Below are positions 38,278-48,054 of a stretch of 64,000 bases of DNA, one piece after another. The stretch's first letter is position 1. Each line of letters begins with the position of its first letter. The notes under the pieces were generated by a model. It was given only the letters and a program-made list of their open reading frames with translations. It made no database searches and was not told the DNA's origin. Made by a program: the position numbers and the translations under genes. The stretch is from Lysinibacillus fusiformis (GTDB taxonomy: Bacteria; Bacillota; Bacilli; Bacillales_A; Planococcaceae), in NCBI GenBank assembly GCA_030027265.1, contig JASENG010000015.1, positions 1-64,000 of the forward strand, in the 5' to 3' direction.

Positions 38278-39941
38278 AAGGTATGGTCACCATCCTTTTC
38301 CTTTTGTGCGTCCTCAGTCTCTTCTTCATCTTCAGATTGGTCAATATATTGTGGAAGATGTGCATATTCAGTTAAAGCATCTAGATCTTTTTTAATTCCA
38401 AACCAGTTTTTATTCGTATGCGCTGCTAGACGAATCGTACCATCTTCTAACTGTTCTATCCATAGGCGACGGTGGTTCCAATATGAACCGATGGCTACGC
38501 CAATCATAAAGATTGAGCCACCGATTGCTAACATAGGAATCGAACGATCTTTATGTACCGTTAGACCAGACATGTTTCTTGTTTCAACACTTTTAAATGT
38601 CATTTTATGTGTATTGTCCCCATTAGGTTCAATCGTTTGCTGGATCGCGACAAAACTTACTTCTCCTTCCGGTTTTTCAGGTGTTGTCATTTTAAAGATA
38701 AATGCTGGATTGTTTGGAGTTGGAGTTGCAGTTTGCGGTTCACCATTTTCAAATCCTGAGAAGTCAGGATAAAAACCTAACAATTCAACTTTGGTTTGAT
38801 CATTAAGTACATACTCGTCTTGAGGGTTAGTTAAGTCAATACTTACAGCACCTAAAGATTCACCTGTTTCTTTGTTTGTTAACTCAAAGTTCATGGTTTT
38901 AAGCTCATTTAGTTTAAAATCCATTTGGTAGAATGAATAACCATCGTGTTGCAGTGGGTGATTTACTCGAATGGAGTATTCTTTTACTAATTCTAAGTTT
39001 TCTGCTTGTCCAGGTATTGCATCTTCAGCCTGTTTATATAACTTAACGTCAGTTTGATAGTTTTTTGCAACTACGTTAACCCCTTGAAGCTCCTGGTTTT
39101 CAGTGGTGTCATTATCATGTAATTCTAAAATAAATTTTTCATTCTCAATAAAGTACCCTTCCATACCAGGAACTGCACGAACTTCTCCTTCTCGGACCCA
39201 CATTGATTCATCAATGTAGAAATCAGGAACTAGTCGTAGCATTACCGCTGCTAGAAAGATGATTAAACCACAGTGGTTTATGTATGGTCCATAACGAGCA
39301 AAACGACCGCGTTCAGCCAATAAGGCATTGCCATCGCGTCGGACCTTATATTTTAACTTTTTCATTTTTTCTTCAACTAAATTCAACGTATCAGATGAAT
39401 TGCCTCTTGTTAACGGGCCTTCAGCTATAATACGTTGGCGCTTCATGAAGCTTGGATGTCGTTTTACACGTTGATTTTTAAGTGAACGATGTAAAGGTAG
39501 ACCACGGTCAATACTTGCGACAATAATTGAAATAGCAAGCATACCGACTAAAATTTGGAACCACCATGAGCTATACACATCGGATAGCCCAAGCTCGTAA
39601 TATAGTTTCCCTATCGATCCATATGTTTCTTCATAATATGCTTCTTTTTCAATATCTGTCGAAACACTAATATAAAATTCTTGCGGGAATATTGTCCCGA
39701 TAGAAGCTGCAATCAGATTAATAATAATTAATGTAATACCAACTTTTACACTGGAGAAAAAATTCCAAATTTTATCAACAAAAGATTTATTGCGAGTTTT
39801 AGAACGGATAGCAGCACCGTCGTATTTCATATCAACGATTTTACTGTTTTTTGCCTCTTCTGATAGTGGTCGACCACATTTTCCACAAAGCTTGGTACCT
39901 GCTTGATTTTCATGACCACAAACACAAATAATATTTTCCAT
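38274..39941 (-). CDS. resB: ResB/Ccs1 cytochrome c synthetase subunit
   Basis: 555 residues. An N-terminal zinc ribbon ([20 protein letters not shown], residues 5-24) precedes three N-terminal helices, a large extracytoplasmic domain (about 230-470) and a last helix near 480-500. Such an N-terminal ribbon is also known in Bacillus ResB. It forms the cytochrome c synthase with ResC. The usual upstream resA has been lost; two resA copies occur elsewhere in the window. Confidence 0.92.
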   Translation of the reverse strand: MENIICVCGHENQAGTKLCGKCGRPLSEEAKNSKIVDMKYDGAAIRSKTRNKSFVDKIWNFFSSVKVGITLIIINLIAASIGTIFPQEFYISVSTDIEKEAYYEETYGSIGKLYYELGLSDVYSSWWFQILVGMLAISIIVASIDRGLPLHRSLKNQRVKRHPSFMKRQRIIAEGPLTRGNSSDTLNLVEEKMKKLKYKVRRDGNALLAERGRFARYGPYINHCGLIIFLAAVMLRLVPDFYIDESMWVREGEVRAVPGMEGYFIENEKFILELHDNDTTENQELQGVNVVAKNYQTDVKLYKQAEDAIPGQAENLELVKEYSIRVNHPLQHDGYSFYQMDFKLNELKTMNFELTNKETGESLGAVSIDLTNPQDEYVLNDQTKVELLGFYPDFSGFENGEPQTATPTPNNPAFIFKMTTPEKPEGEVSFVAIQQTIEPNGDNTHKMTFKSVETRNMSGLTVHKDRSIPMLAIGGSIFMIGVAIGSYWNHRRLWIEQLEDGTIRLAAHTNKNWFGIKKDLDALTEYAHLPQYIDQSEDEEETEDAQKEKDGDHTL

Positions 39942-40130
39942 CTCCGAGTACTCCTAATCTAGCATGATATATGAAACAATTTTTTGCTCTGAAATCTCCT
40001 AGTATTAATTTTTCATTTAACCTTTTAGGTTTATTATATCGTAGTAGGTAGTGATTAATGTTATAAGCTATTTTAATGCTTTTAGCGTTATCAATTACCC
40101 CTAGAAACGAAAAGTTATGATTATTGAAAA

Positions 40131-40335
40131 ATTCCTGCTTCAAGAAGAAGAGATGAATAGATGTATTTTCCGATCGTACTTGCAACAGAAAACACACCTA
40201 GTGAAACTTTTGCACTTCCTAGCATTATAGTTTTAAAAGGAATAAAAGCAGTTCTTAATCTCAAAATCATCCAAGATGAATTTTCACCTTCGAGATTTTT
40301 AGTTTTAAGATTATCGTATGTTGTATTTTTTTAAT
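40131..40335 (-). pseudogene. Unidentified membrane-protein remnant
   Basis: The minus strand reads EGENSSWMILRLRTAFIPFK, then TIMLGSAKVSLGVFSVASTIG and so on to TAA at 40131-40133, about 65 codons without a start. It lies downstream of an 11-bp-repeat operator at 40618-40639 and may be the tail of a lost member of that regulon. Family not recognised. Confidence 0.4.
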
Positions 40336-40617
40336 CTTCATTTCTTTAAACCGATTATACTAACAAGAATATTAACAAATAAACTCACAAAAACCTCAAG
40401 CATACCCGCTTTTTCTACTGATATAACGTTTCTCCCATAATTCACTCTTACTTTTATAATCTTTCATTGGGGGGGTACTTTAATAACTATAAAAAGGACT
40501 GATTAATACCATAAATTTATAATCATGATAATTCTAAATTCTTCCCCTCCCAATTACTAATTAAATACATCAATTACATTTATTACTGTAAAACTTTCTA
40601 GTAGAAATTTAACACAT

Positions 40618-40639
40618 ATTTATGGAGAAATTATGGATT
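40618..40639 (-). promoter_or_regulatory. 11-bp direct-repeat operator, site upstream of a decayed gene
   Basis: ATTTATGGAGA then AATTATGGATT, the same tandem unit as at 43344, 49183, 50494, 56243, 58246 and 60777. The next intact gene downstream on the minus strand is resB, 680 bases away. 40336-40617 and 40640-41075 otherwise hold only a hairpin at 40934-40979 (TTGTTTTG/CAAAACAA). Confidence 0.55.
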
Positions 40640-41075
40640 TAAGTAGGAAGTTATAATATAGAATTTTTTATGTAATTCTTATTTGTCTAATAGTTACGGA
40701 ATTTACTTATGATTAACTATAACCGCTAAGGGATAAAAGAGATTACATCCGACTTATTTCTATTATTATCGAAAACCAATTTAACATCAGCAAAGGTAGA
40801 TGGACTTCCTAACAAAAGAAATAAATGATTATGAAAAAATGATAGGTTAATCTGTTAGGGTAATAATTATTTCAAACTTAAAATTTTTATTATTCCCCCA
40901 CAAAGACTCCTTCCTCAAGAAACATAGCGTGGTTTGTTTTGCCAAAAGCCGCGAGTTGACGGGCAAAGTTACAAAACAAGTGCTTCCGTTCCTTTAAACA
41001 AACTTTATATTCAAGAAAAGGAGCCGAATAAAAGCTAATCATTTGAGTAATCTACCTGCACTCACTTATAAATTA

Positions 41076-41109
41076 AAAAAGGGCTTTCCTACTTCGGAAA
41101 ACCCTTTTT
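41076..41109 (-). terminator. Terminator kept from a lost cadA-like gene
   Basis: AAAAAGGGCTTTCC (41076-41089) and GGAAAACCCTTTTT (41096-41109). It resembles the cadA terminator at 7755-7790 and follows the remnant whose last codons read RVKE-stop as in cadA. Confidence 0.75.
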
Positions 41110-41111
41110 AT

Positions 41112-41356
41112 TTATTCCTTTACACGTTTTTAACGCCAGCTATTAACAATTTACACGCTAGATTCCCGTACTTCCTCGGCTATTGTAAATACTGCCAAAT
41201 TTTCATCTTTAGTTCCGACTAGCATTGCGGTATTGCCTTCTGAAGAACAGCCACTTGCTACTCAATACCTGAACTCATACTTTTGGATATGAGCTTAAAT
41301 AATTAGGGCTACCAATGTAATAACTCTTTCCGTTGATAGTTCCTGAATTAAAGAGA
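41112..41356 (-). pseudogene. Metal P-type ATPase (CadA-like) remnant
   Basis: On the minus strand about 41290-41356 reads SGTINGKSYYIGSPNYL, and about 41160-41240 reads NTAMLVGTKDENLAVFTIAEEVRES. These match the CadA nucleotide-binding domain ([16 protein letters not shown] and [25 protein letters not shown] in the intact copy). The last codons RVKE-TAA at 41112-41126 match the CadA C-terminus. Everything between VRES and RVKE is deleted, and the 5' part is gone. It is a degraded relative, diverged from the copy at 7802. Confidence 0.8.
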
Positions 41357-41362
41357 AATCGT

Positions 41363-42847
41363 CTAATTAATTGTTTCTATATTAGTTTTGTTAAATTCTT
41401 CGGTAAGATAAAGAACAGTTTTTTCATCAGAGCTAGTAGGAAGAGTAAATTTTTGGTTGTAATCTTCATGACCTTTTCCTGTAATTATTATCCAATCTCC
41501 AGGTTTTGATTGTTCGATAGCCCATTTTATTGCTAAAGTACGATCAGGAATAACCAATCCTTTTTGATTACCATAAAGATTGTTCAAATCCTTTAGAGTC
41601 TGAATCATTTCTGGTATTGTTACTGAATTTAAATCATCAAATGTCAAAATAAATTGATTACTTAGTTCCGATGAGATAGTTATCATTTCTTTTCTTTTAG
41701 ATTCATCCCTGTTTCCTCGAAAGCCAAAAATGTGAGTAACTCTCTTAGCTCCATGCTGTTTTGCAGTATTCAAACAATAAAAAACCGCATTGGCTGTATG
41801 AGCATAGTCAACTACAACTGTGACATCATTCTGTAATTTTAAAATTTCAAATCTTCCCTTGACACCCTTGAAATTTCTCAATGAATTAATAACGTCTTCT
41901 TTTTGAATACCTAAGAGTTGTGCAACTCGATATGCCATAACAAAATTATATAGATTGTGGACACCAGTCATAGGCATTGAAAAATGAATTGTTTCATTGG
42001 ATTCCTCTATTGAGATTACAGATTTTTCGTAATTAAATTTTTTAATTTGAACCTCATTTTCTCTAGCTTGACCGATTGTATGAACAATTATCTCTTTCTC
42101 CTTTAAGATCTCAGCTAGTTTTTCACCCCAAAAATTATCTACGTTAACGACTGCTTGTCCATTTTCTTTTAAATGATTAAATAGTAACAGTTTAGATTTA
42201 AAATAATTTTCCATTGTTCCATGATAATCCAGATGTTCTTGTTCAAGGTTTGTAAATATGCAAATATCAAACCTAATACCCTCAACTCTATATTGAGTTA
42301 AACCATGTGATGAAACTTCAACTATAGCTATTTCATCTCTACTTTCGGATAAGAACCTTTGCAAAGATAAAGAGCTAGGGGTGGTCTGTTTACTATGATA
42401 TACCTCCCCATTTATTTCATTTTGAATTGTTCCAATTAAGGAACAAGTCATTCCATTACTTTCTAAAATGTGTTTTAGTATAAAACTTGTTGTTGTTTTA
42501 CCATTAGTGCCTGTAATTCCGATCATTAATTTTTGTTTGGATGGTGAATTGTAAAAGCTATTAGCGATAACTCCTAAAGCCTTTCTACTGTTAGAAACTT
42601 GGATATATGGCACAGGTAAAGAATTTTTTTCTATATCAATTTCACCTATTATTGCACTAGCTCCTCTTTTGATCGCATCTGAAATATAATCATGACCATC
42701 TGTGTTTAAACCCTTAATAGCAACGAATATATAATTATTTTCTACATCAATCGAATTATCCGCTATTCCCGATATATTGATGTTTGCTGACTCGGATTTT
42801 AAAGTATTTTTTAAATCCAAAGTATTTATTAATTGTTTTAATTTCAT
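41363..42847 (-). CDS. murE: MurE-like UDP-MurNAc-dipeptide ligase with altered substrate motif
   Basis: 494 residues, full length. MurE adds the third amino acid of the peptidoglycan stem. ATP site GTNGKTTTS (113-121), the EVSSHGL segment (177-183), the carbamoylated lysine region YFKSKLLLF (near 219) and DYAHTANA (347-354) are present. The amino-acid-binding loop, DNPR in diaminopimelate enzymes and DNPA in staphylococcal lysine enzymes, reads DDLNS (404-408). It therefore probably adds another residue, or has a different acceptor. It is not in a mur/dcw cluster but behind a decayed D,D-carboxypeptidase leader (43344 operator), so its expression may follow that regulon. Probably an accessory paralogue. 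Confidence 0.88.
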   Translation of the reverse strand: MKLKQLINTLDLKNTLKSESANINISGIADNSIDVENNYIFVAIKGLNTDGHDYISDAIKRGASAIIGEIDIEKNSLPVPYIQVSNSRKALGVIANSFYNSPSKQKLMIGITGTNGKTTTSFILKHILESNGMTCSLIGTIQNEINGEVYHSKQTTPSSLSLQRFLSESRDEIAIVEVSSHGLTQYRVEGIRFDICIFTNLEQEHLDYHGTMENYFKSKLLLFNHLKENGQAVVNVDNFWGEKLAEILKEKEIIVHTIGQARENEVQIKKFNYEKSVISIEESNETIHFSMPMTGVHNLYNFVMAYRVAQLLGIQKEDVINSLRNFKGVKGRFEILKLQNDVTVVVDYAHTANAVFYCLNTAKQHGAKRVTHIFGFRGNRDESKRKEMITISSELSNQFILTFDDLNSVTIPEMIQTLKDLNNLYGNQKGLVIPDRTLAIKWAIEQSKPGDWIIITGKGHEDYNQKFTLPTSSDEKTVLYLTEEFNKTNIETIN

Positions 42848-42895
42848 GGTTGCTTACTCCTACTATGTGGTAAATAGCAATTACATTATTATCTT

Positions 42896-43285
42896 CATTA
42901 TTCTTCTACACTTAAATGTTCTGCTATTGCTATGCCCGCATCATTCCCAGAATTTATTAATAAGCCTTGTACTAGCTTTTTAATGTAACCTTCTCTCCTT
43001 AAAATAACTTGTTTTACCTTCTACATCCCGCGCATTGCTAATAATTGTAAAAAAATCATCTAATTTACCTGTTTCATTAGCATAAATGGCTGTATCGATT
43101 TTTGTTAACTTGCTGGATACATTTGATTCTTAGAATTTTTTTTATATAATATTTACCCTGAATTACTTTCTAGAACTATTGTTGCTAACTTGCTAGATCA
43201 TCGTGGATTCTCACCATACACCTTAGATAAGATAGAGAGAATCAATTGCTAATACTGTAAAGATGATAATAATAATTTTCTTCAA
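42896..43285 (-). pseudogene. 5' half of a D,D-carboxypeptidase gene, decayed copy
   Basis: The segment matches the 5' part of the intact gene at 49260-50432, in the same orientation: HLSVEE region (42905), NSGNDAGIAIAEHL region, the ISSNARD region and so on back to the signal-peptide region near 43280. Base changes and small indels break the frame, the start codon is gone, and the 3' half is replaced by murE. Confidence 0.85.
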
Positions 43286-43343
43286 AATAATTCTCCATAC
43301 TCTTTCTTGCTTGAGAATTAAGATGTGGATTATTATAAATCAA

Positions 43344-43365
43344 AAGTAAGGAGAAATTGTGCAGA
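43344..43365 (-). promoter_or_regulatory. 11-bp direct-repeat operator before the decayed carboxypeptidase copy
   Basis: AAGTAAGGAGA then AATTGTGCAGA. It corresponds by duplication to the site at 50494-50515 and could now drive murE. Confidence 0.6.
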
Positions 43366-43450
43366 TATAAGTGCTGTAATCGTTATTTAAAATAAGATAT
43401 AAACTCGTAATATTATTATATTGGTCAAACAGCTATATCTAGTAAAATTA

Positions 43451-43493
43451 AAAGAAGCCATTTTGAAACAGTGGGTCAAAATAGCTTCTTTTT
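43451..43493 (-). terminator. Duplicated terminator hairpin
   Basis: AAAGAAGCCATTTTGA faces TCAAAATAGCTTCTTT around a 9-base loop. The equivalent hairpin in the second copy is 50624-50666. 43494-43754 holds no gene apart from a 19-bp tandem repeat. Confidence 0.7.
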
Positions 43494-43596
43494 GGGAAAT
43501 TTTACAACAGAGGTTAATATACATGTTTCTGTTCGGACACGGTAGAATAAACCATTTTGAGTAAAATTTTTAGGTCTAGAAATTAATGCTTTTGAT

Positions 43597-43634
43597 ATAT
43601 AAAACTCTTTTCAATTATATAAACTCTTTTCAAT
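43597..43634. repeat. Two-copy 19-bp tandem repeat
   Basis: ATATAAAACTCTTTTCAAT is followed at once by a near-identical copy TATATAAACTCTTTTCAAT, in the upstream region of the SLH amidase. Confidence 0.6.
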
Positions 43635-43754
43635 GTAAGTTGGATAGCTAACCCAAAATAACTAAACTATCACTTAGATAAAAAACATATGGAAATCTTG
43701 GTAATATATTGTTAGTCTAATTATGTCAAATACTTAGAAAGAAGTTGTAAAATT

Positions 43755-45224
43755 ATGGGGAAGAGGTTTATATTTTCTAAAGTTTTAATGTTTATTGTAC
43801 TAATTACTATTATTGTTGCTCCACCAATTAATCAAAGAAAGGTCAGTGCTGAAACAACCGATTTTTATGATATCTCATCTTCCTATTGGGCAAGTACAGA
43901 GATTAACTATTTAAGTAGTCTTTCAATCATTGGTGGGTACGAAGATTTAAAAGGTTATTTTTTTGCCCCTGAAAAAACATTAACACGTGCAGAGGCCGCT
44001 AAAATGGTGATGAGTGCAAAAAAAGAAAAACCGGCTTTGTTATCTAAGACAAGGTTTCCTGATGTATCAGAAAAACATTGGGCTGCTGGTTGGATTGAAA
44101 AAGCTGTTCAATTAAACATCTTTGACGGAAATCCAGATGGTACATTTGCACCCGATGAATCATTAACACGCGGTCAAATGACAAAAATATTAGTAAAAGC
44201 ATTCGGATTAACAGTTGAGAACCAGCAAAATGAACCATTTGTAGATGTTTATATTAATGATGAATTCAGACCATATATCAGTACTCTTTATCAACTTGGA
44301 ATTGCATCAGGATACGGTGATAGATTTAATTCTAAACAAAACATTAAACGTTCAGAATTTGCAGTATTCCTTACTCGAACACTTAATCCAAGTTACCGAA
44401 AAAAACCGGCAACCTCAAATCAATCAACACAAAAAACAATACCTGCTGCCTCAACTAAAACAGCAAGAGTAACAACAGATGTCTTAAACGTACGTTCTGG
44501 ACCTTCAACGAATGATGAAGTGATTGGGCAATTATCACTTGGCAGTGTTGTAAATATATACTCATTAAACGGAAATTGGGCGGAAATTTTTTATAAGAAT
44601 GGAGTAGGATATATAAGTACCAGTTATATTAGTACTTATAGTGGGACATCGGAGTTTACACAAACAACCAATAATGCTCTTAAAAACCAAGTCATTGTTC
44701 TTGATGCAGGGCATGGTGGGAAAGATCCTGGAACAACAGAAAATGGCATGTATGAAAAGGACATCACTCTCAATGTTATAGAACTTTTGGAGAAAAAAGT
44801 AAAGGCTGCCGGCGCAAAAGTCATTTTGACACGGAATTCCGATACCTTTCCAACCCTTGATGAACGAGTGAAAATTGCCAATCAAAACGGTGCAGATATT
44901 TTTGTGAGTGTCCATGTTAATTCTGGTTCTTCATCAGCAACTGGAACCGAAACATTTTACGATTCTTCCAAAAATCCACAAAGTGAAGAGGGTAAAAAAT
45001 TAGCTGCCGAAATTCAAAAACAAATAGTTTCGCTTTTAAAAATGAAAGATCGTGGTGTTAAGAATGAAAGATACCAAGTTATAACCTACACAAAAATGCC
45101 AAGTGTTCTCGTTGAACTAGGATTTGTTACTAATTCAGAAGATGCAAAGAAACTTGCTGATCAACGTGAATTATACGCAGAGGCAATTTATAACGGAATA
45201 CTTGCTTACTATAACAAAAAATAA
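43755..45224 (+). CDS. N-acetylmuramoyl-L-alanine amidase with SLH and SH3 domains
   Basis: 489 residues. A signal peptide ends near VSA (residues 1-32). Three SLH repeats (about 35-215) anchor the protein to pyruvylated wall polymer. An SH3b domain (about 235-300, VLNVRSGPSTNDEVIG) follows, then an Amidase_3 zinc domain (about 315-485): LDAGHGGKDPGT with the first His, NGMYEKDITLNV with Glu, VSVHVNSG with the second His, and VLVELGFVTN with the catalytic Glu. It cuts the bond between muramic acid and the stem peptide. Composition, order and completeness are typical; own terminator follows. Confidence 0.95.
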   Translation: MGKRFIFSKVLMFIVLITIIVAPPINQRKVSAETTDFYDISSSYWASTEINYLSSLSIIGGYEDLKGYFFAPEKTLTRAEAAKMVMSAKKEKPALLSKTRFPDVSEKHWAAGWIEKAVQLNIFDGNPDGTFAPDESLTRGQMTKILVKAFGLTVENQQNEPFVDVYINDEFRPYISTLYQLGIASGYGDRFNSKQNIKRSEFAVFLTRTLNPSYRKKPATSNQSTQKTIPAASTKTARVTTDVLNVRSGPSTNDEVIGQLSLGSVVNIYSLNGNWAEIFYKNGVGYISTSYISTYSGTSEFTQTTNNALKNQVIVLDAGHGGKDPGTTENGMYEKDITLNVIELLEKKVKAAGAKVILTRNSDTFPTLDERVKIANQNGADIFVSVHVNSGSSSATGTETFYDSSKNPQSEEGKKLAAEIQKQIVSLLKMKDRGVKNERYQVITYTKMPSVLVELGFVTNSEDAKKLADQRELYAEAIYNGILAYYNKK

Positions 45225-45289
45225 GAAAAAACTAAAAAAGTTAAAGAAACATAAGCCGTTACATAGAAACAGGCTTGTCCGAAAACTAA

Positions 45290-45329
45290 AAAAATGTACA
45301 ATTCAGCAGAAATTGAATTGTACATTTTT
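45290..45329. terminator. Terminator after the SLH amidase
   Basis: AAAAATGTACAATTCA (45290-45305) pairs perfectly with TGAATTGTACATTTTT (45314-45329), with A and T runs; it can act in both directions. Confidence 0.85.
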
Positions 45330-45370
45330 GCTTTTCAAAAACGGTTGACTCTTGTTATGGTATTCCAACC

Positions 45371-45535
45371 TCATAAACCCACATAGCCAAGTTTGGTTAC
45401 TACATTGCAATCTTTTTTACTGCAGTCTGTAATCATAAAGTACACTCTGGTTTTCTTAAACAATGATTTTTGAGAGCCATTGCCAACGGAAGAATAGGCG
45501 TTTTTTCCATAGGAGTTAGCTGTATAACTCGGTTT
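45371..45535 (-). pseudogene. Unidentified secreted-protein remnant
   Basis: The minus strand reads KPSYTANSYGKNAYSSVGNG, then a segment with SLFKKTRVYFMITDCSKKDC, ending KLGYVGL at TGA 45371-45373. There is no start; two stops precede it. Coding character is good and two cysteines are spaced like a small disulfide domain. Family unknown. Confidence 0.4.
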
Positions 45536-45602
45536 TTATTAGTCCAACCCTAATTGTAAGACTAAGTTCGATAAGCGACTGACCCACAAGGTGAGATAAA
45601 TA

Positions 45603-45665
45603 AAAAAACACCTTTATCCTGAATTCCGGTATAGATAACTAAAATTGAAGATAAAGGTGTTTTTT
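45603..45665. terminator. Terminator-like hairpin without a gene
   Basis: AAAAAACACCTTTATC (45603-45618) pairs perfectly over 16 bp with GATAAAGGTGTTTTTT (45650-45665), with a 31-base loop. It stands downstream of mrpB on the minus strand, where C-G subunit genes would be expected; it may have been brought in by the deletion. Confidence 0.6.
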
Positions 45666-45822
45666 ATAGGAACAAGAGTTAGTTATTCATAGGAAGTGAA
45701 GTGAAGCTATTGAGATGCATTTAGCAGGTATATCAGTAAGCAGGAATCCACCACTTAGTGAGAGGACTAAATAGGTTCCACTGTAATGAGAATACAATTA
45801 ATGAATCATTAAAGATTCCATA

Positions 45823-46254
45823 CTATTCATCCTCACTTATACTTAAAATAATTGTAACAAGCGTTCCAATTACCGTTAATGCAACACCTGCTTCAAAAAT
45901 CGTAACCGTCGTTAAATCCTTTTCTCCTATAATCGGAAACGTAAAAGAACCCTTTGTTTGCGTTAAAAATGGTGCATCAAAAAAGATGGAGCCAATCGCT
46001 GTCCCAGTCGATAAAAGTACACCAAAAGCAGCTACTTTTTTAAAATCAAAGGGCATTTTTTTGTGAATGGTTTCAAGATCATACGTAATATAAAGAAGTA
46101 CAATGGCTGAGCCTAGTACAAGCCCGCCAATAAATCCTCCACCAGGTGCATTATGTCCTGAAAAGAAGAGGTAAACGCCAAGCGTTAATATGATAAACAC
46201 AACACCTTTAACAACCGTTCTTAGAATGACATCATTAATCTTCAATGTCTGCAT
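45823..46254 (-). CDS. mrpB: MrpB/MnhB subunit of a Na+/H+ antiporter, orphaned
   Basis: 143 residues with four helices; NAPGGGFIGGLVLGSAIVLLY is typical of MrpB. The Mrp antiporter needs seven subunits (A-G) in one operon. Here only this gene is whole. The 3' end of mrpA overlaps its start, and mrpC and later genes are missing downstream. It is probably a non-functional leftover unless it serves a chromosomal Mrp complex elsewhere. Confidence 0.9.
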   Translation of the reverse strand: MQTLKINDVILRTVVKGVVFIILTLGVYLFFSGHNAPGGGFIGGLVLGSAIVLLYITYDLETIHKKMPFDFKKVAAFGVLLSTGTAIGSIFFDAPFLTQTKGSFTFPIIGEKDLTTVTIFEAGVALTVIGTLVTIILSISEDE

Positions 46255-46350
46255 CCCCCCCTCCTCGCAGCTTTTAAATTTATAAGTATATAAACTCCCA
46301 AGCCTGCCATAAAGAAAACCACGGCCTCAAGTCCATTCCTCCAAGTATCT
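46235..46350 (-). pseudogene. mrpA: 3' end of mrpA
   Basis: The minus strand reads DTWRNGLEAVVFFMAGLGVY, then ILINLKAARRGDADIED and a TAA at 46235-46237. This is the very C-terminus of MrpA, overlapping the mrpB start as in intact operons. Sequence further upstream (46351-46539) is unrelated, so the rest was deleted. Confidence 0.75.
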
Positions 46351-46539
46351 GTCTGTTATATTACCTGTAAAACTTCTATTTATATTAGTACATGGTGAAT
46401 ATTTTGCATTTAGTATTTACCTTTAATTGAATTCTAATCCAAATAATCCTTAATATATATAAAGAAAAATAATGGATCATTTATTTCAATGTGTATAAAA
46501 GCCCTTAGAGATTGATTTCTTATAGTAATGGAATTCGGA

Positions 46540-47682
46540 TCACTTAGTTATAAAGTTTTGTGTATAATATGGTTTTTCTTCTGTGTCAAACCCAACACCA
46601 ATTCCTAATGATTCAAAGTTGGATTGAAGGATATTTTCTCTATGCCCCATAGAGTTCATTAAGCCTTCATGAGCAAAAATACTGCTTAATTGACCAGCTG
46701 CAATATTTTCACCTGCTGTTTGAAAAGAAATATTATCCTCTTCCATACGATCAAAAGGTGATTGGCCTTCTATATTTGTATGATCAAAATATTGATTAAC
46801 AGCCATATCCACACTATGATCCCGTGCCGTTATTTTTACACGATCATCCCATGTTAAAGGTTGAAGCCTATTTACTACTCTGGAAGAATTAGTTAAATCA
46901 AATAGTTGATATTCAAAGCCTTCTATTAATGATTGGTTTCCCTCTGCATAAAATTCACTTTTATCATTTTCTAATTCTTCACTAATAATTTGAATAGCTG
47001 TTACCGTATTTTCTTTATGTTTATCAAAAAAGATAGTTATATAACTATCTTCAAACTGGTATAAATAATATTCACCGTCATTTTTAACTTGATAGGATAT
47101 CCTTCCCTTTTTCAAGAATGTTAACGGATCACCAAATTGCGCTAATACTAAATCTTTCGGGCTACCAATTTTAATTTTTTGTTTAGAAGAAATTAAATCT
47201 TGATTAGTATATAATCCTGCCACTTTATTGTCATTATCATAAGCAATCATAAAAAAGTTACGATATTGATCATGATAAGCATTCCAATTTACTCCATACT
47301 CATTCATGGAAGATCTCTTAGCTTCACCAACTAGCTTTTCAACTTCTTCTCTTGTATCACCAAGCTCTATATTATGAATGGAAAAAGACTGAGAAGTAGG
47401 TTCTGATAATCTCGGCTTTTCGATATCTGGTGACTCGGGATTAGAAGGATCACTTCGATACTTGGTAATTACTTGATTAAGCTCACCAAATATTTGATCC
47501 AATCCAACTCCTAAAAAACCTAGTGCATTCTGAATATTAGGGTTTTCTTTCCAGGATTCTAAATCGGCCGTTATATTTTGATAAATCATTTGAATTTTGG
47601 AATCTTGAATATCTTTTGCGTATATAACCCAAATCACCCCAAGAACGATGAATAAAGGTAATAATTTTCGTATTAACCGCAA
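46540..47682 (-). CDS. CAP-domain protein with CAP-associated N-terminal domain (YlbC-like)
   Basis: 380 residues from a TTG at 47680-47682, seven bases after AGGAGG; the longer frame to 47730 has no ribosome site. An N-terminal membrane anchor (about 5-22) is followed by a CAP-associated domain (about 100-235, IELGDTREEVEKLVGEAKR and a second similar repeat). A CAP/SCP-PR1 domain (about 255-380) includes LTWDDRVKITARDHSVDMAVNQYFDH and GENIAAG. Similar in layout to B. subtilis YlbC. Extracytoplasmic; molecular role of bacterial CAP proteins is not settled. Confidence 0.88.
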   Translation of the reverse strand: MRLIRKLLPLFIVLGVIWVIYAKDIQDSKIQMIYQNITADLESWKENPNIQNALGFLGVGLDQIFGELNQVITKYRSDPSNPESPDIEKPRLSEPTSQSFSIHNIELGDTREEVEKLVGEAKRSSMNEYGVNWNAYHDQYRNFFMIAYDNDNKVAGLYTNQDLISSKQKIKIGSPKDLVLAQFGDPLTFLKKGRISYQVKNDGEYYLYQFEDSYITIFFDKHKENTVTAIQIISEELENDKSEFYAEGNQSLIEGFEYQLFDLTNSSRVVNRLQPLTWDDRVKITARDHSVDMAVNQYFDHTNIEGQSPFDRMEEDNISFQTAGENIAAGQLSSIFAHEGLMNSMGHRENILQSNFESLGIGVGFDTEEKPYYTQNFITK

Positions 47683-48054
47683 GAAATTTCCTCCTATTGA
47701 ATTGATAGATATAAAAAGTGTTGGTTGCAAAGTAATATCTAGAGTGGCATTAAAAAGAAAGTAAATAATAATTTTTGTTAATTTTAATTACATATTTGAA
47801 AAAGAGGGGAAAGGAAACGTAGTTTGAGTTAGCATTTCTTCAGGATCTATATTGACAAGCAAAATAACTATCTTCTTTCGGGGAGGTTATAATACAACAA
47901 AGTTAAATGTGTATGAATGATGTTGTAATTTTAAAATACGGAATTTCCGCGCAATCCATTATCGTATAAAAGGGTAATGTTTTTCACGCCTTTACAATGC
48001 CTATATTTTGTTCTTAACAAATAAACCGTAGTAATATTCATTACTAAATAGTGT

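Noticed and set aside
39910-40197. 95-codon minus-strand frame upstream of resB
   Set aside because: It overlaps the resB start and a better remnant frame; composition is not coding-like.
40934-40979. Possible riboswitch with nested hairpin
   Set aside because: An 8-bp outer stem is present, but the conserved bases of known riboswitch classes could not be matched and no gene follows.
47850-47892. TTGACA and TATAAT as a plus-strand promoter
   Set aside because: The spacing is about 30 bp, far too long, and no plus-strand gene follows.
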